DNA of 64,000 nt from Novosphingobium sp. G106 (GTDB taxonomy: Bacteria; Pseudomonadota; Alphaproteobacteria; Sphingomonadales; Sphingomonadaceae): positions 3,534,001-3,598,000 of the forward strand of contig NZ_JAHOOZ010000001.1 in NCBI RefSeq assembly GCF_019075875.1, read 5' to 3'. Below, in pieces: positions 18,100 to 27,411 of this stretch. The first letter of the stretch is position 1. Every line of letters starts with the position of its first letter. The notes beneath the pieces were generated by a model. The model was not told the DNA's origin, ran no database searches, and saw nothing but the letters and a program-made list of their open reading frames with translations. The position numbers and the translations under genes are program-made.

Positions 18100-18348
18100 T
18101 TGAGATCGCAGCGGATAATTTTGAATCGGACCCTCAGCGGTCGCGAACTTGAAGTGGCGAGGTTTGCGCGGTTCAGCCTCAGCAGCAAGGAGATCGCGAG
18201 GATGCTGCGCGTATGCGACGGAACCGTGAAAAAGCAGTTACACCATATTCTGCCGAAACTTCACTTAAACAGCCGCGTCGACCTCGTGCGCCTTCTCCCG
18301 GCATTCCAGGGAGCCCAAAATCCCCGAGAGGAGATGCCTGAAAGCTAA
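18100..18348 (+). CDS. LuxR-type HTH protein, short
   Basis: An 82-residue protein made almost entirely of a GerE/LuxR helix-turn-helix: LSGRELEVARFARFSLSSKE, IARMLRVCDGTVKKQLHHIL, LHLNSRVDLVRLL. The receiver or sensor domain of normal NarL/LuxR regulators is missing. It begins at TTG codons without a clear ribosome site and directly follows the IS21 debris, so it is probably the surviving C-terminal domain of a regulator cut by insertion sequences, though small stand-alone LuxR HTH proteins exist. It is convergent with the Tad operon end. Confidence 0.6.
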   Translation: MRSQRIILNRTLSGRELEVARFARFSLSSKEIARMLRVCDGTVKKQLHHILPKLHLNSRVDLVRLLPAFQGAQNPREEMPES

Positions 18349-18419
18349 CGGCTTCGAGAAGTAGAAGGGCCGTGGCGGCTCAAGGGCAGGCTCGGATCTA
18401 ACTCACCAATTTTCGCAGA

Positions 18420-18899
18420 TCAGATCGGGTTTCCGGTCAACGAAAGCATTGCGAGCACCGCGCCGGCGCCGATCGCTATGCCATAGGGTAGGCTATCATA
18501 CAGCGTCTCGCCGCCTTTCCGGCTGATCGGCAGCCTGCGAATACGGCGATAGGCGAACCAGACGACCAGCAGCGCAAGACCAGAGATGGCGATGCAGACC
18601 AACAGGAACGCGGCCTTGCCGACGGTGAACCAGGCTGCGACCGCAGCGTAAAACTTTGCATCCCCGCCGCCGAAAATCCCGAAACGGAATAGCACCATAC
18701 CGGCGGCGAGTACGATGACCATATGCAAAAACTGGCTGCCCAGAATTGAGAGCCCGCCGAGAAACAGCCCTGCGGCCAGTCCGGCGAGAGCCGTCACGGC
18801 GCACAACCAGTTCGGAACGCGTCGATGAAACACGTCCGACCACGAAGCGACCACGGCGGCAAGGGAGAGTGCCGCCAGTGGCAGGAATTTCAAGAACAT
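18420..18899 (-). CDS. cpaA: Prepilin peptidase CpaA/TadV
   Basis: A 159-residue polytopic membrane aspartyl protease. The two catalytic Asp are Asp22 (SWSDVFHRRVPN) and Asp80 in GGGDAKF (the GxGD motif); six hydrophobic segments are visible. Short CpaA/TadV enzymes lack the N-terminal methylase domain of PilD, as here. It removes the leader of Flp pilins and TadE-type minor pilins at the cytoplasmic face. Its ATG shares one base with the stop of the tadD-like gene (TGATG), so it is the last gene of the tad operon and is translationally coupled. Confidence 0.93.
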   Translation of the reverse strand: MFLKFLPLAALSLAAVVASWSDVFHRRVPNWLCAVTALAGLAAGLFLGGLSILGSQFLHMVIVLAAGMVLFRFGIFGGGDAKFYAAVAAWFTVGKAAFLLVCIAISGLALLVVWFAYRRIRRLPISRKGGETLYDSLPYGIAIGAGAVLAMLSLTGNPI

Positions 18900-19615
18900 C
18901 AGTGCTTAGGATCCGCCTTGGTCGCCACGGCCTTCGCTTCGGGCATATCTAACCGCACAAGAGGCTGGAAATTGTCGGGCACCTTAGGCGCCAGCACAAC
19001 CCGGGCCAGCGGCTTGAATCGCTTGTCGAGCGACAAGGCGGCCGTGCGTAACGGAGCGGCCTGGGGAGCCGCCGTGGTAATGTGCACCTCGGCGCGCGAA
19101 AGCCTTTGGAGCTGTCCTACTGCCGGCTGTGTTCTCTCTGCCGACTGGGTTGCAGTCTTGGTTTGAGCGAGCAACTCGGTGCTTTGCTGGCTCGCCTGGG
19201 CCACGAGAACCGCGGCATTGCGCGCGGCGAAGCTAGGCGAACGCATCAGGAGCGTGAGATTATCGGCATAGCGAGTGTTGGCTGGATCCGCCGCCATCGC
19301 CTCGCGGAAAAAACGCTCGGCGAGATCGTCGCGTCCGAGGCGGGAAAAGGCAACGGCAAGTCCGTTCAGCGCGGGAGCGGCCGGCTCGCCGCTCGCTATC
19401 GCGCGCTGGAAGGATTCGATGGCGGAGCCCGGCTGCCCGTCAGCCAAAAGCGCACGGCCAGCTTCGGTCGAGCCGCCAACCGACGTTGCGAGAGCCTGAG
19501 CCGGTTCCGCTCGAGGCGTGTGCCGGGCGAAATGAATGCCAAGAAAGGAACTACACGCACCCAACGGGAGCGCCAGCACGACGGCTATACCTGCCTTCAA
19601 AAGTCCCTGTCGCAT
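18899..19615 (-). CDS. tadD: TadD-like TPR lipoprotein
   Basis: A 238-residue protein with a lipoprotein signal (LPLGAC, Cys near residue 21). It then has about three TPR-like helical pairs, for example ALLADGQPGSAIESFQRAIA, ALNGLAVAFSRLGRDDLAER and FFREAMAADPANTRYADNL. The C-terminal 100 residues are low-complexity and Ala/Gln rich. TadD lipoproteins act in the outer membrane as secretin assembly or pilotin factors. It lies one base after tadC and overlaps cpaA by one base, so it belongs to the tad operon. Confidence 0.82.
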   Translation of the reverse strand: MRQGLLKAGIAVVLALPLGACSSFLGIHFARHTPRAEPAQALATSVGGSTEAGRALLADGQPGSAIESFQRAIASGEPAAPALNGLAVAFSRLGRDDLAERFFREAMAADPANTRYADNLTLLMRSPSFAARNAAVLVAQASQQSTELLAQTKTATQSAERTQPAVGQLQRLSRAEVHITTAAPQAAPLRTAALSLDKRFKPLARVVLAPKVPDNFQPLVRLDMPEAKAVATKADPKH

Positions 19616-19616
19616 A

Positions 19617-20585
19617 TTACCCTCCTCCTGCCATGGCGGGGAAAACTACCCGGACCACCCGTATGGCGGCGGGCAGCATCAGAATTCCGATCATCACTGG
19701 CAGCAAGCAAGTCACCAGCGGGATCGAAATCAGCACGGGAATGCGGTGGGCTTTTTCCTCGGCCCGCATCCGCCGCTTTTCACGCATTTCTGCCGCGTAG
19801 ATTCGCAAAGTAGTAGCAATGCTGGTGCCCAACTTGTCCGATTGGATCAACAGCGTTGCGAAAGAACCGATTTCGTCTACCCCGACCGAATCCGCCATCT
19901 TGCGCAACGCTGTTTCCCGCGAAGCACCCGCGCGCAACTGGAGCGTCGCTATGGTCAACATCTCCGCAACCAGCGGATGCGAGACAGCAACCTCCCGCCC
20001 AACGCGATCGAGCGCCGCTTCGAGACCAAGCCCCGCTTCGACGCAGACGAGCATCAGATCGAGGCTGTCGGGAAACCCATTAACGATCGCAGTTTTCCGG
20101 CGGTCGATTCGAGCCGCGATATAGACCGCTGGCAGGTAGAGCCCTGCAAGCGCCGTGATCGACCCTACAATGTAGAGCTTGATGTACGACATTTGCCCGC
20201 CGGAAAGCACGTTCAGGCCAACGAAGGCGGATGGGAGCAAGATAACCAGCGCCAGACGAAGTAGCGTATAGATCTGCGGGGCAGCAGTGGATTGGAAGCC
20301 TGCCGCCAACATTTTCGCGCGCAGTCGGTCCGCCTTGGTATCGGTAAGGCTAAGGCCCGCCTTCTCGATCCGGTCGACGAGCCTCGTCCATTGATCGTCG
20401 CGCCTGCTGCGGAGCGTCTCGGGCGTGCCTGCCTGCGTCCCTGTAAGCGAACGCAGCTCGCCCCGCAGGGAAACGCGGCGCGATGTCATCAACATAACAA
20501 GCAGGGCCACCCCGCCCACTACGGCGAAAAGCGCCAGAAGAGCAGCATAGCGGGCGTAGGGATTGGCGACGAGAAAATCGATCAT
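19617..20585 (-). CDS. tadC: Tad pilus inner-membrane protein TadC
   Basis: A 322-residue T2SSF-domain protein. One hydrophobic segment lies at residues 10-32, a pair at about 108-155, then the cytoplasmic T2SSF helical bundle (GFPDSLDLMLVCVEAGLGLE, FATLLIQSDKLGTSI, EEKAHRIPVLISIPLV) and a C-terminal membrane segment. TadC pairs with TadB to form the inner-membrane platform for Flp pilus extension by CpaF. It starts one base after the tadB stop region in the operon and precedes tadD with a one-base gap. Confidence 0.94.
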   Translation of the reverse strand: MIDFLVANPYARYAALLALFAVVGGVALLVMLMTSRRVSLRGELRSLTGTQAGTPETLRSRRDDQWTRLVDRIEKAGLSLTDTKADRLRAKMLAAGFQSTAAPQIYTLLRLALVILLPSAFVGLNVLSGGQMSYIKLYIVGSITALAGLYLPAVYIAARIDRRKTAIVNGFPDSLDLMLVCVEAGLGLEAALDRVGREVAVSHPLVAEMLTIATLQLRAGASRETALRKMADSVGVDEIGSFATLLIQSDKLGTSIATTLRIYAAEMREKRRMRAEEKAHRIPVLISIPLVTCLLPVMIGILMLPAAIRVVRVVFPAMAGGG

Positions 20586-20586
20586 G

Positions 20587-21588
20587 TCAAACCTTAAGGT
20601 CTACCATGCGGCGAATGATGTAGACGCCCAATGCGTAAAGTAGAATTAGAGTGGAAAATCCAACAATAAAGATAGGATCCTCCGCGACATCCAGGTAAAA
20701 TTGAGCATTCCCCATGAACATGCTAACAAGGGTGAGGATCGGAAGCACGGTAAGCATCCAGGCAGTCATGCGTCCTTCCGAGCTCAAGGCTCGAACCTTC
20801 ATGAACATGGAGGCGCGCGCTCGAATTACATTGGACAGATTCTCCAGAATCTCTGCAAGGTTACCGCCGGTTTCGCTCTGGACGGACACGGCTACTACGA
20901 ACATCCGCATGTCCTCGAGGCTCCAGCGATCGGCCATCGCCAGCAGCGCATCGGTGAGCTCGGCGCCATAGGAAACCTCGTCCGAAACCAAGCCGAACTC
21001 GCTACCGATCGGATCCCTCATTTCCTCGGTTATGAGAAAGATGGCCGAGGCGATAGGATGCCCCGCGCGCAGCGAGCGCGTAAATATGTCCAGCGCGATC
21101 GGAAACTGTTCGACCATTAGTTTCTGTCGTCGCTGTGCGAGACGGCTCATGACCATTAGCGGGAGACCGATAGAAATAGAGGCTGCGATCACCGCGACGA
21201 GCATGATCACGCCAGAGGTCAAAATGAACCGCGAAGCCATGGCGAACAGGATGATGACGCCAGTCAAAAAGCAGAAACCGATTGTCATGCCTATCGTGAC
21301 CTGACGCGTGTCAAGCGGGATCGCAGACATCATGACCGCGCGCTGGAACGAGGCCCGCATGCGGAGCAGCGGGCCTGCGTCCGGTGGCAGGACCATCGGT
21401 GCATTCTTCAGCAACGTATAGTTTATGTCGTCACGGCTGATTCCCGAACGCAGCAAGGTAAGGCGACGATTGACCGCCGAGCGCTCGGCACGTCGATCCA
21501 GGTACTGTCCGAGCCCGAACTGCGAAATCAGAAATACCGACGCGAAGATCGCGATAAGCGTAAACAGTCGGACTACTAGCGGTGTCAT
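20587..21588 (-). CDS. tadB: Tad pilus inner-membrane protein TadB
   Basis: A 333-residue T2SSF-domain protein with an N-terminal membrane anchor (residues 8-24), two central membrane helices (about 100-150), and a C-terminal one. The T2SSF signature region reads EQFPIALDIFTRSLRAGHPI and FVVAVSVQSETGGNLAEIL. It forms the pilus platform with TadC. Its start overlaps the cpaF stop by four bases (ATGA), and it ends one base before tadC. Confidence 0.94.
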   Translation of the reverse strand: MTPLVVRLFTLIAIFASVFLISQFGLGQYLDRRAERSAVNRRLTLLRSGISRDDINYTLLKNAPMVLPPDAGPLLRMRASFQRAVMMSAIPLDTRQVTIGMTIGFCFLTGVIILFAMASRFILTSGVIMLVAVIAASISIGLPLMVMSRLAQRRQKLMVEQFPIALDIFTRSLRAGHPIASAIFLITEEMRDPIGSEFGLVSDEVSYGAELTDALLAMADRWSLEDMRMFVVAVSVQSETGGNLAEILENLSNVIRARASMFMKVRALSSEGRMTAWMLTVLPILTLVSMFMGNAQFYLDVAEDPIFIVGFSTLILLYALGVYIIRRMVDLKV

Positions 21589-22976
21589 CGCTGGTCGAAC
21601 CGCGTTTGCGGCTTGAACAGCGCCGGATCCAAATTGATACCGTGTGAGGCTAGCTCGGTGGCGAATTTAGGACGAATGCCCGTGGCCTCGTGGTAGCCGA
21701 GGACATTGCCCGAATCATCGCGTCCGGTCATCTTGAAGCGGAAGATCTCCTGCATGGTGATCGTCTCGCCTTCCATACCCGTCAATTCACTAAGCGAGAG
21801 GACTTTGCGTTTACCGTCGCTCAGACGGCCGATCTGAAGAACCACGTTGATCGCCGAGCCTATTTGCGCTCGAGCCGACCGTGCCGAAATGTCGATTCCG
21901 CTCATGCCAACCATTTGTTCAATGCGCGAAAGCGCGTCTCGCGGCGTATTGGCGTGGATAGTCGTCATCGAGCCATCGTGGCCGGTGTTCATGGCCTGAA
22001 GCATGTCGAAAGCTTCACCGCCGCGGCACTCACCGAGGATGATGCGATCGGGCCTCATGCGCAGTGCGTTCTTGACGAGGTCGCGTTGGTTGACCTCGCC
22101 CTTGCCTTCGATGTTGGGCGGCCGTGTTTCGAGACGCGCAACGTGTTCCTGCTGAAGCTGAAGTTCGGCCGAGTCCTCGATCGTGACGATTCGCTCTCGC
22201 TCGTCGATGAAAGTGGAGAGCGCGTTTAGCATGGTCGTCTTGCCCGAGCCGGTGCCGCCCGAGATAATGACATTCCGCCGGCCCTGCACGATGCCTTTTA
22301 GCACTTCGGACATTTCCGCAGGCATCGAGCCCAGCTCGATCATCCGGTCCATGCTGATCGGTTTCTTGGAAAATTTGCGGATAGATAGAAGCGAGCCGTC
22401 TATGGCGAGCGGCGAAACGATGGCGTTTACGCGAGAGCCGTCTGCAAGTCGCGCATCGACGAAAGGCGAGGACTCGTCGATCCGCCTGCCGACCGCGCTG
22501 ACGATCTTTTGAATTATGCGCAGGAGATGCTTTTCATCCTGGAAGCGCGTGGGTACTTTTTCAAGGACGCCAAAGCGTTCGACGAAGACCGTCTGGCTCC
22601 CATTCACCAGAATGTCGTTGATCGTCTCGTCCTTGAGCAACGGTTCCAGCGGCCCCAGGCCGAGCAATTCGTCGAGAACCTCGTTGCTGAGCGCGGATCG
22701 CTCGGCACGGTTGAGCACTTGACCGGCGGTCTCGAGCAATTCGGCGACGATATCGTTGACTTCGGGCGCAATCTGCTCGCGCGACATTTTGTCCAAAAGC
22801 GACAAATTAATTCGGTCGATCAGCTGCCGATGTATTTCGACTTTGAGGGAGAGGATCCGATCTGAAACCTCGGCTTGGACGCGGTCGGCGACCAGCGTAG
22901 GCTGCCCAGGCTGTGTCGGCGCATCAACCTTTTCGAGGTCCTGAGCACCCGAACGACGCAGCTGCCACATGCTCAA
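21585..22976 (-). CDS. cpaF: Tad pilus assembly ATPase CpaF/TadA
   Basis: A 463-residue secretion ATPase of the T2SSE family. The N-terminal domain ([33 protein letters not shown]) precedes the ATPase core with Walker [10 protein letters not shown] (residues 240-248), the Asp box ([11 protein letters not shown]), Walker B around [12 protein letters not shown] (about 311-322) and the His box ([13 protein letters not shown]). It powers Flp pilus polymerisation on the cytoplasmic side. It overlaps both neighbours by four bases, so it is tightly coupled in the operon. Length is normal. Confidence 0.97.
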   Translation of the reverse strand: MSMWQLRRSGAQDLEKVDAPTQPGQPTLVADRVQAEVSDRILSLKVEIHRQLIDRINLSLLDKMSREQIAPEVNDIVAELLETAGQVLNRAERSALSNEVLDELLGLGPLEPLLKDETINDILVNGSQTVFVERFGVLEKVPTRFQDEKHLLRIIQKIVSAVGRRIDESSPFVDARLADGSRVNAIVSPLAIDGSLLSIRKFSKKPISMDRMIELGSMPAEMSEVLKGIVQGRRNVIISGGTGSGKTTMLNALSTFIDERERIVTIEDSAELQLQQEHVARLETRPPNIEGKGEVNQRDLVKNALRMRPDRIILGECRGGEAFDMLQAMNTGHDGSMTTIHANTPRDALSRIEQMVGMSGIDISARSARAQIGSAINVVLQIGRLSDGKRKVLSLSELTGMEGETITMQEIFRFKMTGRDDSGNVLGYHEATGIRPKFATELASHGINLDPALFKPQTRFDQR

Positions 22977-24175
22977 CTACTCCTGGCGAGGAGGCCAGCG
23001 CGAAGCTGCTGGCCGATTTCGGCCAGATCGACGGCAAAGCGACTTTTACGTCGGATGCTGCCGACCAAGGCACCCTGATTTTGCGCGGTGTGTACCGTCG
23101 GAGCATCAAGGGCGACAGTAGCCAGGACCCTGTGGCTTAGCGTTTGAGCGACGTCGTCGACGCCAATGGTCCGAAACAGGCGCTTTTCAACACGGTTTAC
23201 GACGATCTCGACGGCGCGGCCTTCGATGCCGACGGACCGGAAAAGCTCCAGGCGACGCTTGGCCTGGCGCAGGCTGGGAATACTTAGCTCAACGATCATG
23301 AGGATGGCGTCGGCTGCCAAGGCCGCCGACAGCGTCCAGTTTGTCCAATTGGCAGGCAGGTCGAGCACTACATAATCGTACTGCTCGCGCAGAAGTGTCA
23401 ACACCCGCAGTAAATCGTCGGTATCGACCGATTCCAGCGGCATGATTGCATCGGGCGCGGCGATAACCGAAAGTCCGCCTTCGGCTTCGACCGCGACCGA
23501 GCGAAGCAATTCTTCATCAAGACGGTTTTCAACGCCGAGCAGGTCGGCGAGGTTGCCGCGCGGCTTGACGCCGAGGAAGTCGGCAACGCTGCCGAACTGG
23601 AGATCAAGATCGACGATTACTGCGCCTCGACCATGCGGGCCAAACGAAGCAAGGTCAGCAGCGAGATGCGTAGCGATAGTAGTAGCGCCACAACCGCCGA
23701 TGGATCGCACTACGGCGACCATGGGGGCCAGATCGACCGGTTGGGGCGCTTTTGCGTCGCGCTTGGCGACGGCGTCCAGCGACACCTGAAGCAGTTCGTC
23801 GACATCGAACGGAAGCGAGACGACATCGTTGATGCCTTCGCGCACCAGCGTGCGAACCAGTGAGACATTGGCGCCATTGATTGCGGCCACCAGCAGAAGA
23901 TTGGGATGATGCGCGCGAATGACACTGATCCGCTGCATCGATGCGCGATCGATAGGGTCGACTTCCACGACCAGCAGCGAGATTTCCCCGATCAGATCGT
24001 CGGGAATGGTTTCGTGCGGCTCGACAATGGCTACCCGCAATGCCGGCAGGATCGAGGCGCTGGCGGAGGTCGAAAGGACATCGATATTTTGGCGCGACGC
24101 GGCAACAAGAATCCGGGTGCTGTTACGCAACGCTGCTTCCTTCAGATGCCCGGCGAGAAGATCGAGAGTACCCAT
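22973..24175 (-). CDS. cpaE: Tad localisation protein CpaE/TadZ
   Basis: A 400-residue protein with an N-terminal receiver-like domain (to about residue 135; ILVAASRQNID, LLVVEVDPID, DVVSLPFDVDEL) and a C-terminal MinD/ParA-type ATPase domain. The deviant Walker A reads IGGCGATT: the signature lysines of MinD are absent, which is common in CpaE/TadZ and implies weak or altered ATPase activity. CpaE places the pilus machine at the pole or septum. The stop overlaps cpaF by four bases. Confidence 0.92.
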   Translation of the reverse strand: MGTLDLLAGHLKEAALRNSTRILVAASRQNIDVLSTSASASILPALRVAIVEPHETIPDDLIGEISLLVVEVDPIDRASMQRISVIRAHHPNLLLVAAINGANVSLVRTLVREGINDVVSLPFDVDELLQVSLDAVAKRDAKAPQPVDLAPMVAVVRSIGGCGATTIATHLAADLASFGPHGRGAVIVDLDLQFGSVADFLGVKPRGNLADLLGVENRLDEELLRSVAVEAEGGLSVIAAPDAIMPLESVDTDDLLRVLTLLREQYDYVVLDLPANWTNWTLSAALAADAILMIVELSIPSLRQAKRRLELFRSVGIEGRAVEIVVNRVEKRLFRTIGVDDVAQTLSHRVLATVALDAPTVHTAQNQGALVGSIRRKSRFAVDLAEIGQQLRAGLLARSS

Positions 24176-24241
24176 CGTTGTTCCTGCATTAGCGCATCAA
24201 GCGTACCCAGAGAGGGTTGCTGAATGCCTTAATTATCCCCT

Positions 24242-24574
24242 TTACTCATTACCAGCCCCGCCGCCGCCACTACCGCTATTGCTGCCGCCACCTGTGCTGG
24301 TATTTGAGGTCCTTTGGCGTTCGGGCTTCTTGACCTTGTCCGTGCGATAGCGTTCAACCGCCTTGCCGGCATGTTCGCCGCTCGTCGGCGGCACCGCGTC
24401 GGCATAGACCGGATTGGGGTCGATGATCTGCGCGGCCATCGTCTCGCGGTTGGCTTCGCCGAAATTGTCGGGGCCACCCAAGTAGGGATACCCGTTCGGC
24501 TTGGCCGCGGCGTGACTGGCGGGCAGTGCTGCAACAAGCAGCGCCGCGGCGAAAATGAGCCGCTTAGTAGGCAT
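24242..24574 (-). CDS. Small exported Tad-locus protein
   Basis: A 110-residue protein with a signal peptide (residues 1-23, ending SHAAAKP). It has a conserved-looking core (NFGEANRETMAAQIIDPNP) and a disordered C-terminus of Ser, Gly and Asn repeats. It occupies the cpaD position between cpaC and cpaE, but is half the length of CpaD. The core motif is one I associate with small proteins next to cpaC in alphaproteobacteria; it may be a truncated CpaD-like periplasmic factor. It overlaps the end of cpaC by 11 bases and is part of the operon. Confidence 0.75.
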   Translation of the reverse strand: MPTKRLIFAAALLVAALPASHAAAKPNGYPYLGGPDNFGEANRETMAAQIIDPNPVYADAVPPTSGEHAGKAVERYRTDKVKKPERQRTSNTSTGGGSNSGSGGGGAGNE

Positions 24575-26048
24575 ATCCGTCCCCCTTGGTGGGTGTTTGT
24601 CCAGTCACGGCCTGCGACTGCGCTGGCGGTTGGGCGCTCGGCACAGGAGCCGGCTGCGCGGACGATTGTGGCTGGACTGGTGCCGGCGGCACCGCGGGCG
24701 CGACCGTGGTCGGCCGATAGGATTGGCCAAGCAGGAGAGTGTCGGCCTCGCGCGGGTCGAGCACTCGATCGGTCGGCAGGCGGACCTGGCCAGGCCTTAT
24801 CGGCGCGACCAGATGCGGCGTGACGACAATCAGGAGTTCGGTCTCGCCTTTCTGAAAATGGCTAGATCGGAACAAGGTACCCAGAATGGGAATCGAGCCC
24901 AAAACCGGCAGCTGATTGACGGTGGTCTGGAAATCACGCTGCAACAAGCCGGCGATGGCAAAGCTCTCGCCGTCTCGCAGTTCCAAGGTCGTGCTGGCGC
25001 GACGGGTTTTGAGGCCCGGGATGGTGATGCCATTGAGCGTCAGTGATGCGGCGGGATCAATCGCGCTAACCTCAGGCTCCACGATCATGCTGATCGTCCG
25101 GTCGCCCAGAACGGTCGGGGTAAATCCGAGACTGACGCCGAAAGGCTTGAATTCGACCGTAATAGCGGTTCCGTTGCCCGTGCCCGCCCCTGCGGACTGC
25201 GCGACCGGAACTGGAAATTCGCCGCCTGCAAGGAATGAAGCTCGCTCGCCTGAGAGGGCAATGAGCGTTGGTTGCGCCAACACCTTCGCGAGGCCGCGGG
25301 TCTCCAGCGCGTTGATCGTCCCGATGATGTCGGTATTGCCAATGCTGAATGCCTTGCTGGCGATGCCGAACGAATCGGTGATCGAGCTGAGCTTCAACAC
25401 GCTGTTGCCATTTGAATCGGGCGTTAGCGATGCACCCTTGCCCGTCACAAAATTGAACGATCCACCCCGGGACTGGCCGAAGAAATCAATGCCAAGGTCT
25501 TTTCCAGAGCTGCGGTTCACTTCCGCAAACTTTACCTCAAGCATGATTTGCTGGCTCGATCCCATCGACACCAGGTTGATCACCTTGTCGCCAGCGTAGG
25601 CCTTGGCAAGTTGCATCGCGCGGTCGGCGGAGCCGGCCGTATTGACGGTGCCCGTCAGCACTACCGAATCGTTCAAGATGTGCGCCTCGATCGGCTCGCC
25701 AGGCACGAGCTGGCGTAGCTGATCGTTCAGCGCGATAACGTCGGGGCCGACGGCGATGTCGAGGATCGAAAGCACGCGGCCGGCGCTATCGTAGAGTGTC
25801 AGGCTGGTCGTGCCCATTTTCTTGCCGAGCACGTAGACCGAACGGTCGGTGATCGGCAGAACATCGGCGATCTCGGCGCTGCCCAACAGCGCCCTGGCGA
25901 TCGGCCGGTCGGCGCTGACCACCTGGCTCTTGTTGAGCGGCACTTCGAGCGTCCCGGCATGTAGGGACGAGCCCTCAATCGCCTCGCACATCCCGGGAGT
26001 TGCCGGCGCGATGGCGGCAAGGGCGAGCGCCAAGACGGCGTGCTTCAT
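24564..26048 (-). CDS. cpaC: Tad outer-membrane secretin CpaC/RcpA
   Basis: A 494-residue secretin. The signal peptide ends near residue 22. It has the N-terminal pilus-associated domain (LEVPLNKSQVVSADRPIARA), a BON-like domain (LNDQLRQLVPGEPIEAHILN) and the secretin domain (IMLEVKFAEVNRSSGKDLG, GLAKVLAQPTLIALSGERA, FLAGGEFPVP, VTPHLVAPI). The C-terminal 75 residues are Pro/Gln/Ala rich. It forms the outer-membrane channel for Flp pili. The start at 26048 is four bases after the cpaB stop; a longer frame would overlap cpaB by 86 bases. Confidence 0.95.
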   Translation of the reverse strand: MKHAVLALALAAIAPATPGMCEAIEGSSLHAGTLEVPLNKSQVVSADRPIARALLGSAEIADVLPITDRSVYVLGKKMGTTSLTLYDSAGRVLSILDIAVGPDVIALNDQLRQLVPGEPIEAHILNDSVVLTGTVNTAGSADRAMQLAKAYAGDKVINLVSMGSSQQIMLEVKFAEVNRSSGKDLGIDFFGQSRGGSFNFVTGKGASLTPDSNGNSVLKLSSITDSFGIASKAFSIGNTDIIGTINALETRGLAKVLAQPTLIALSGERASFLAGGEFPVPVAQSAGAGTGNGTAITVEFKPFGVSLGFTPTVLGDRTISMIVEPEVSAIDPAASLTLNGITIPGLKTRRASTTLELRDGESFAIAGLLQRDFQTTVNQLPVLGSIPILGTLFRSSHFQKGETELLIVVTPHLVAPIRPGQVRLPTDRVLDPREADTLLLGQSYRPTTVAPAVPPAPVQPQSSAQPAPVPSAQPPAQSQAVTGQTPTKGDGYAY

Positions 26049-26052
26049 GCAG

Positions 26053-26949
26053 TTACCAGCCACGTTGTACCTCGTATTCGCTTGATTGACTGCCACGGTA
26101 GACCACCATCGTCGGGCCCTTTGGCCGGACCGGTCCAAGCATGCCAGAAGGAACCCTCGGCAGACGCGGAGGCGCTGCTGCGAGTTGCGGCGTAGGGCTC
26201 TGTGGGCGAATAAAATAGTTTCCGTTGGTGAGGTGTTTCGGCACGACGGTCATCTGGGGGCCCGCCACCGGATCAGCCACGTTGCGCAGAGCCAGGCTGA
26301 GCTGACCGAGCGTAACAGCCAGCGCGAGTTTCTGCGCGCCAAGCGTATCGACCTCCAACGTTGCGGTCTTTCCCGGGGCTGGTTTGGTCTGCGCCTCGTC
26401 GGAAACCTGATCGATGCCGAGCACCGGAACCGCCTCGAGAAGAACGTCCGTCATTTTGTCGGTCGCCTGGGCCCCTGATCCGGGGATGTTTCGCGTCAGG
26501 AGCACATCCACGCGGTCGCCAGGACGAACGAAACCACCTACACCCGTTACATCGCTGACCGGGATTGCGAAGGCAAGCTTACCAATTGGGAGGTTTGCGG
26601 AAAGAGTTGCGCGTCCATCAGCACCTGAAACCTTGGACGTCAGCACCGGCTCGCCGACAACGATCGGCCGGAGCGCAACGCGGTTATCCTTCATTGCTGC
26701 TGGAAGCGAGGTGAAAGCGCCGACGGGAACGGAGCTTGCGGGCCAGTTGGCCATGCGCAGGTTCTGCTCGCTAAGCGGCGTGCCGAACGCCAGATCCTGG
26801 CTGGCGACAACGATGCGCGAAAGTTTCTGTTCTTCGGCGACTTGTTGTTGTCGCTGCTCGACCCCCGAAAAGTAGGAATTCGCTAATAGAACAGCGATGA
26901 GGCCGACGAAAACGGCCACACCGAGTAAGATTAAATTACGCGCCTGCAT
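26053..26949 (-). CDS. cpaB: Tad pilus assembly protein CpaB/RcpC
   Basis: A 298-residue protein with a single N-terminal membrane anchor (residues 6-25). A SAF domain follows (RIVVASQDLAFGTPLSEQNL, AAMKDNRVALRPIVVGEPVL) and then an RcpC/CpaB domain (RPGDRVDVLLTRNI, VLGIDQVSDE, TLEVDTLGAQKLALA). The last 60 residues are Pro-rich. It works with the secretin in the periplasm. First machinery gene after the two flp genes. Confidence 0.94.
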   Translation of the reverse strand: MQARNLILLGVAVFVGLIAVLLANSYFSGVEQRQQQVAEEQKLSRIVVASQDLAFGTPLSEQNLRMANWPASSVPVGAFTSLPAAMKDNRVALRPIVVGEPVLTSKVSGADGRATLSANLPIGKLAFAIPVSDVTGVGGFVRPGDRVDVLLTRNIPGSGAQATDKMTDVLLEAVPVLGIDQVSDEAQTKPAPGKTATLEVDTLGAQKLALAVTLGQLSLALRNVADPVAGPQMTVVPKHLTNGNYFIRPQSPTPQLAAAPPRLPRVPSGMLGPVRPKGPTMVVYRGSQSSEYEVQRGW

Positions 26950-27009
26950 CTCAGCCCCCCGAAGCAGGATAGGGCGGCCGAAATCTCGACCGCCCTTGGT
27001 ATATTTCGA

Positions 27010-27186
27010 TCAAACTGACGCGGAAGTGATCGCGCCGGTGGCGCTGTTCATAGCGCCCGAAACGGCGCCACCCAGAGCCGCCGCAGCGACGGCAATGCCA
27101 GCGCCGACGATCGCGAGGATGAGTGCATATTCCGCCGCCGCGGCGCCGGTTTCGTCACGCATGAACTTTTCAAAGAACTTAATCAT
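27010..27186 (-). CDS. flp: Flp pilin 2
   Basis: A 58-residue pilin that begins MIKFFEKFMRDETG. The Flp processing motif is TG, then AAAAEYALI: cleavage after Gly14 would leave a mature pilin of about 44 residues with the Glu-Tyr pair at mature positions 5-6. The rest is a hydrophobic helix and a short Ser/Thr tail. It differs from the neighbouring Flp pilin at nine of 58 positions. GGAGCC lies before the ATG. It is the second gene of the divergently transcribed tad operon. Confidence 0.95.
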   Translation of the reverse strand: MIKFFEKFMRDETGAAAAEYALILAIVGAGIAVAAAALGGAVSGAMNSATGAITSASV

Positions 27187-27234
27187 GTTTGGCTCCTAAT
27201 TCTAACTTCGGCCAGATTTCGGCTCCGATTTTGA

Positions 27235-27411
27235 TCAGACCGACGCGCTGGTGATCGACGTCGTAGCCTTGTTCATCGCGCCCGAAACAGCACCACCCAG
27301 AGCGGAAGCAGCCACGGCAATGCCGGCACCGACGATCGCAAGGATAAGAGCATATTCGGCCGCAGCGGCGCCGTTTTCGTTACGCATGAAATCATGAAAG
27401 AACTTGGTCAT
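27235..27411 (-). CDS. flp: Flp pilin 1
   Basis: A 58-residue major pilin, MTKFFHDFMRNENG then AAAAEYALILAIVG, with the same cleavage site and length as the adjoining copy. The start at 27411 is chosen because the leader then matches normal Flp length; the frame is open to 27459. It is the first gene of the tad operon, so probably the most abundant product. The 48-base gap to flp2 contains only a ribosome site. The two copies arose by tandem duplication. Confidence 0.95.
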   Translation of the reverse strand: MTKFFHDFMRNENGAAAAEYALILAIVGAGIAVAASALGGAVSGAMNKATTSITSASV

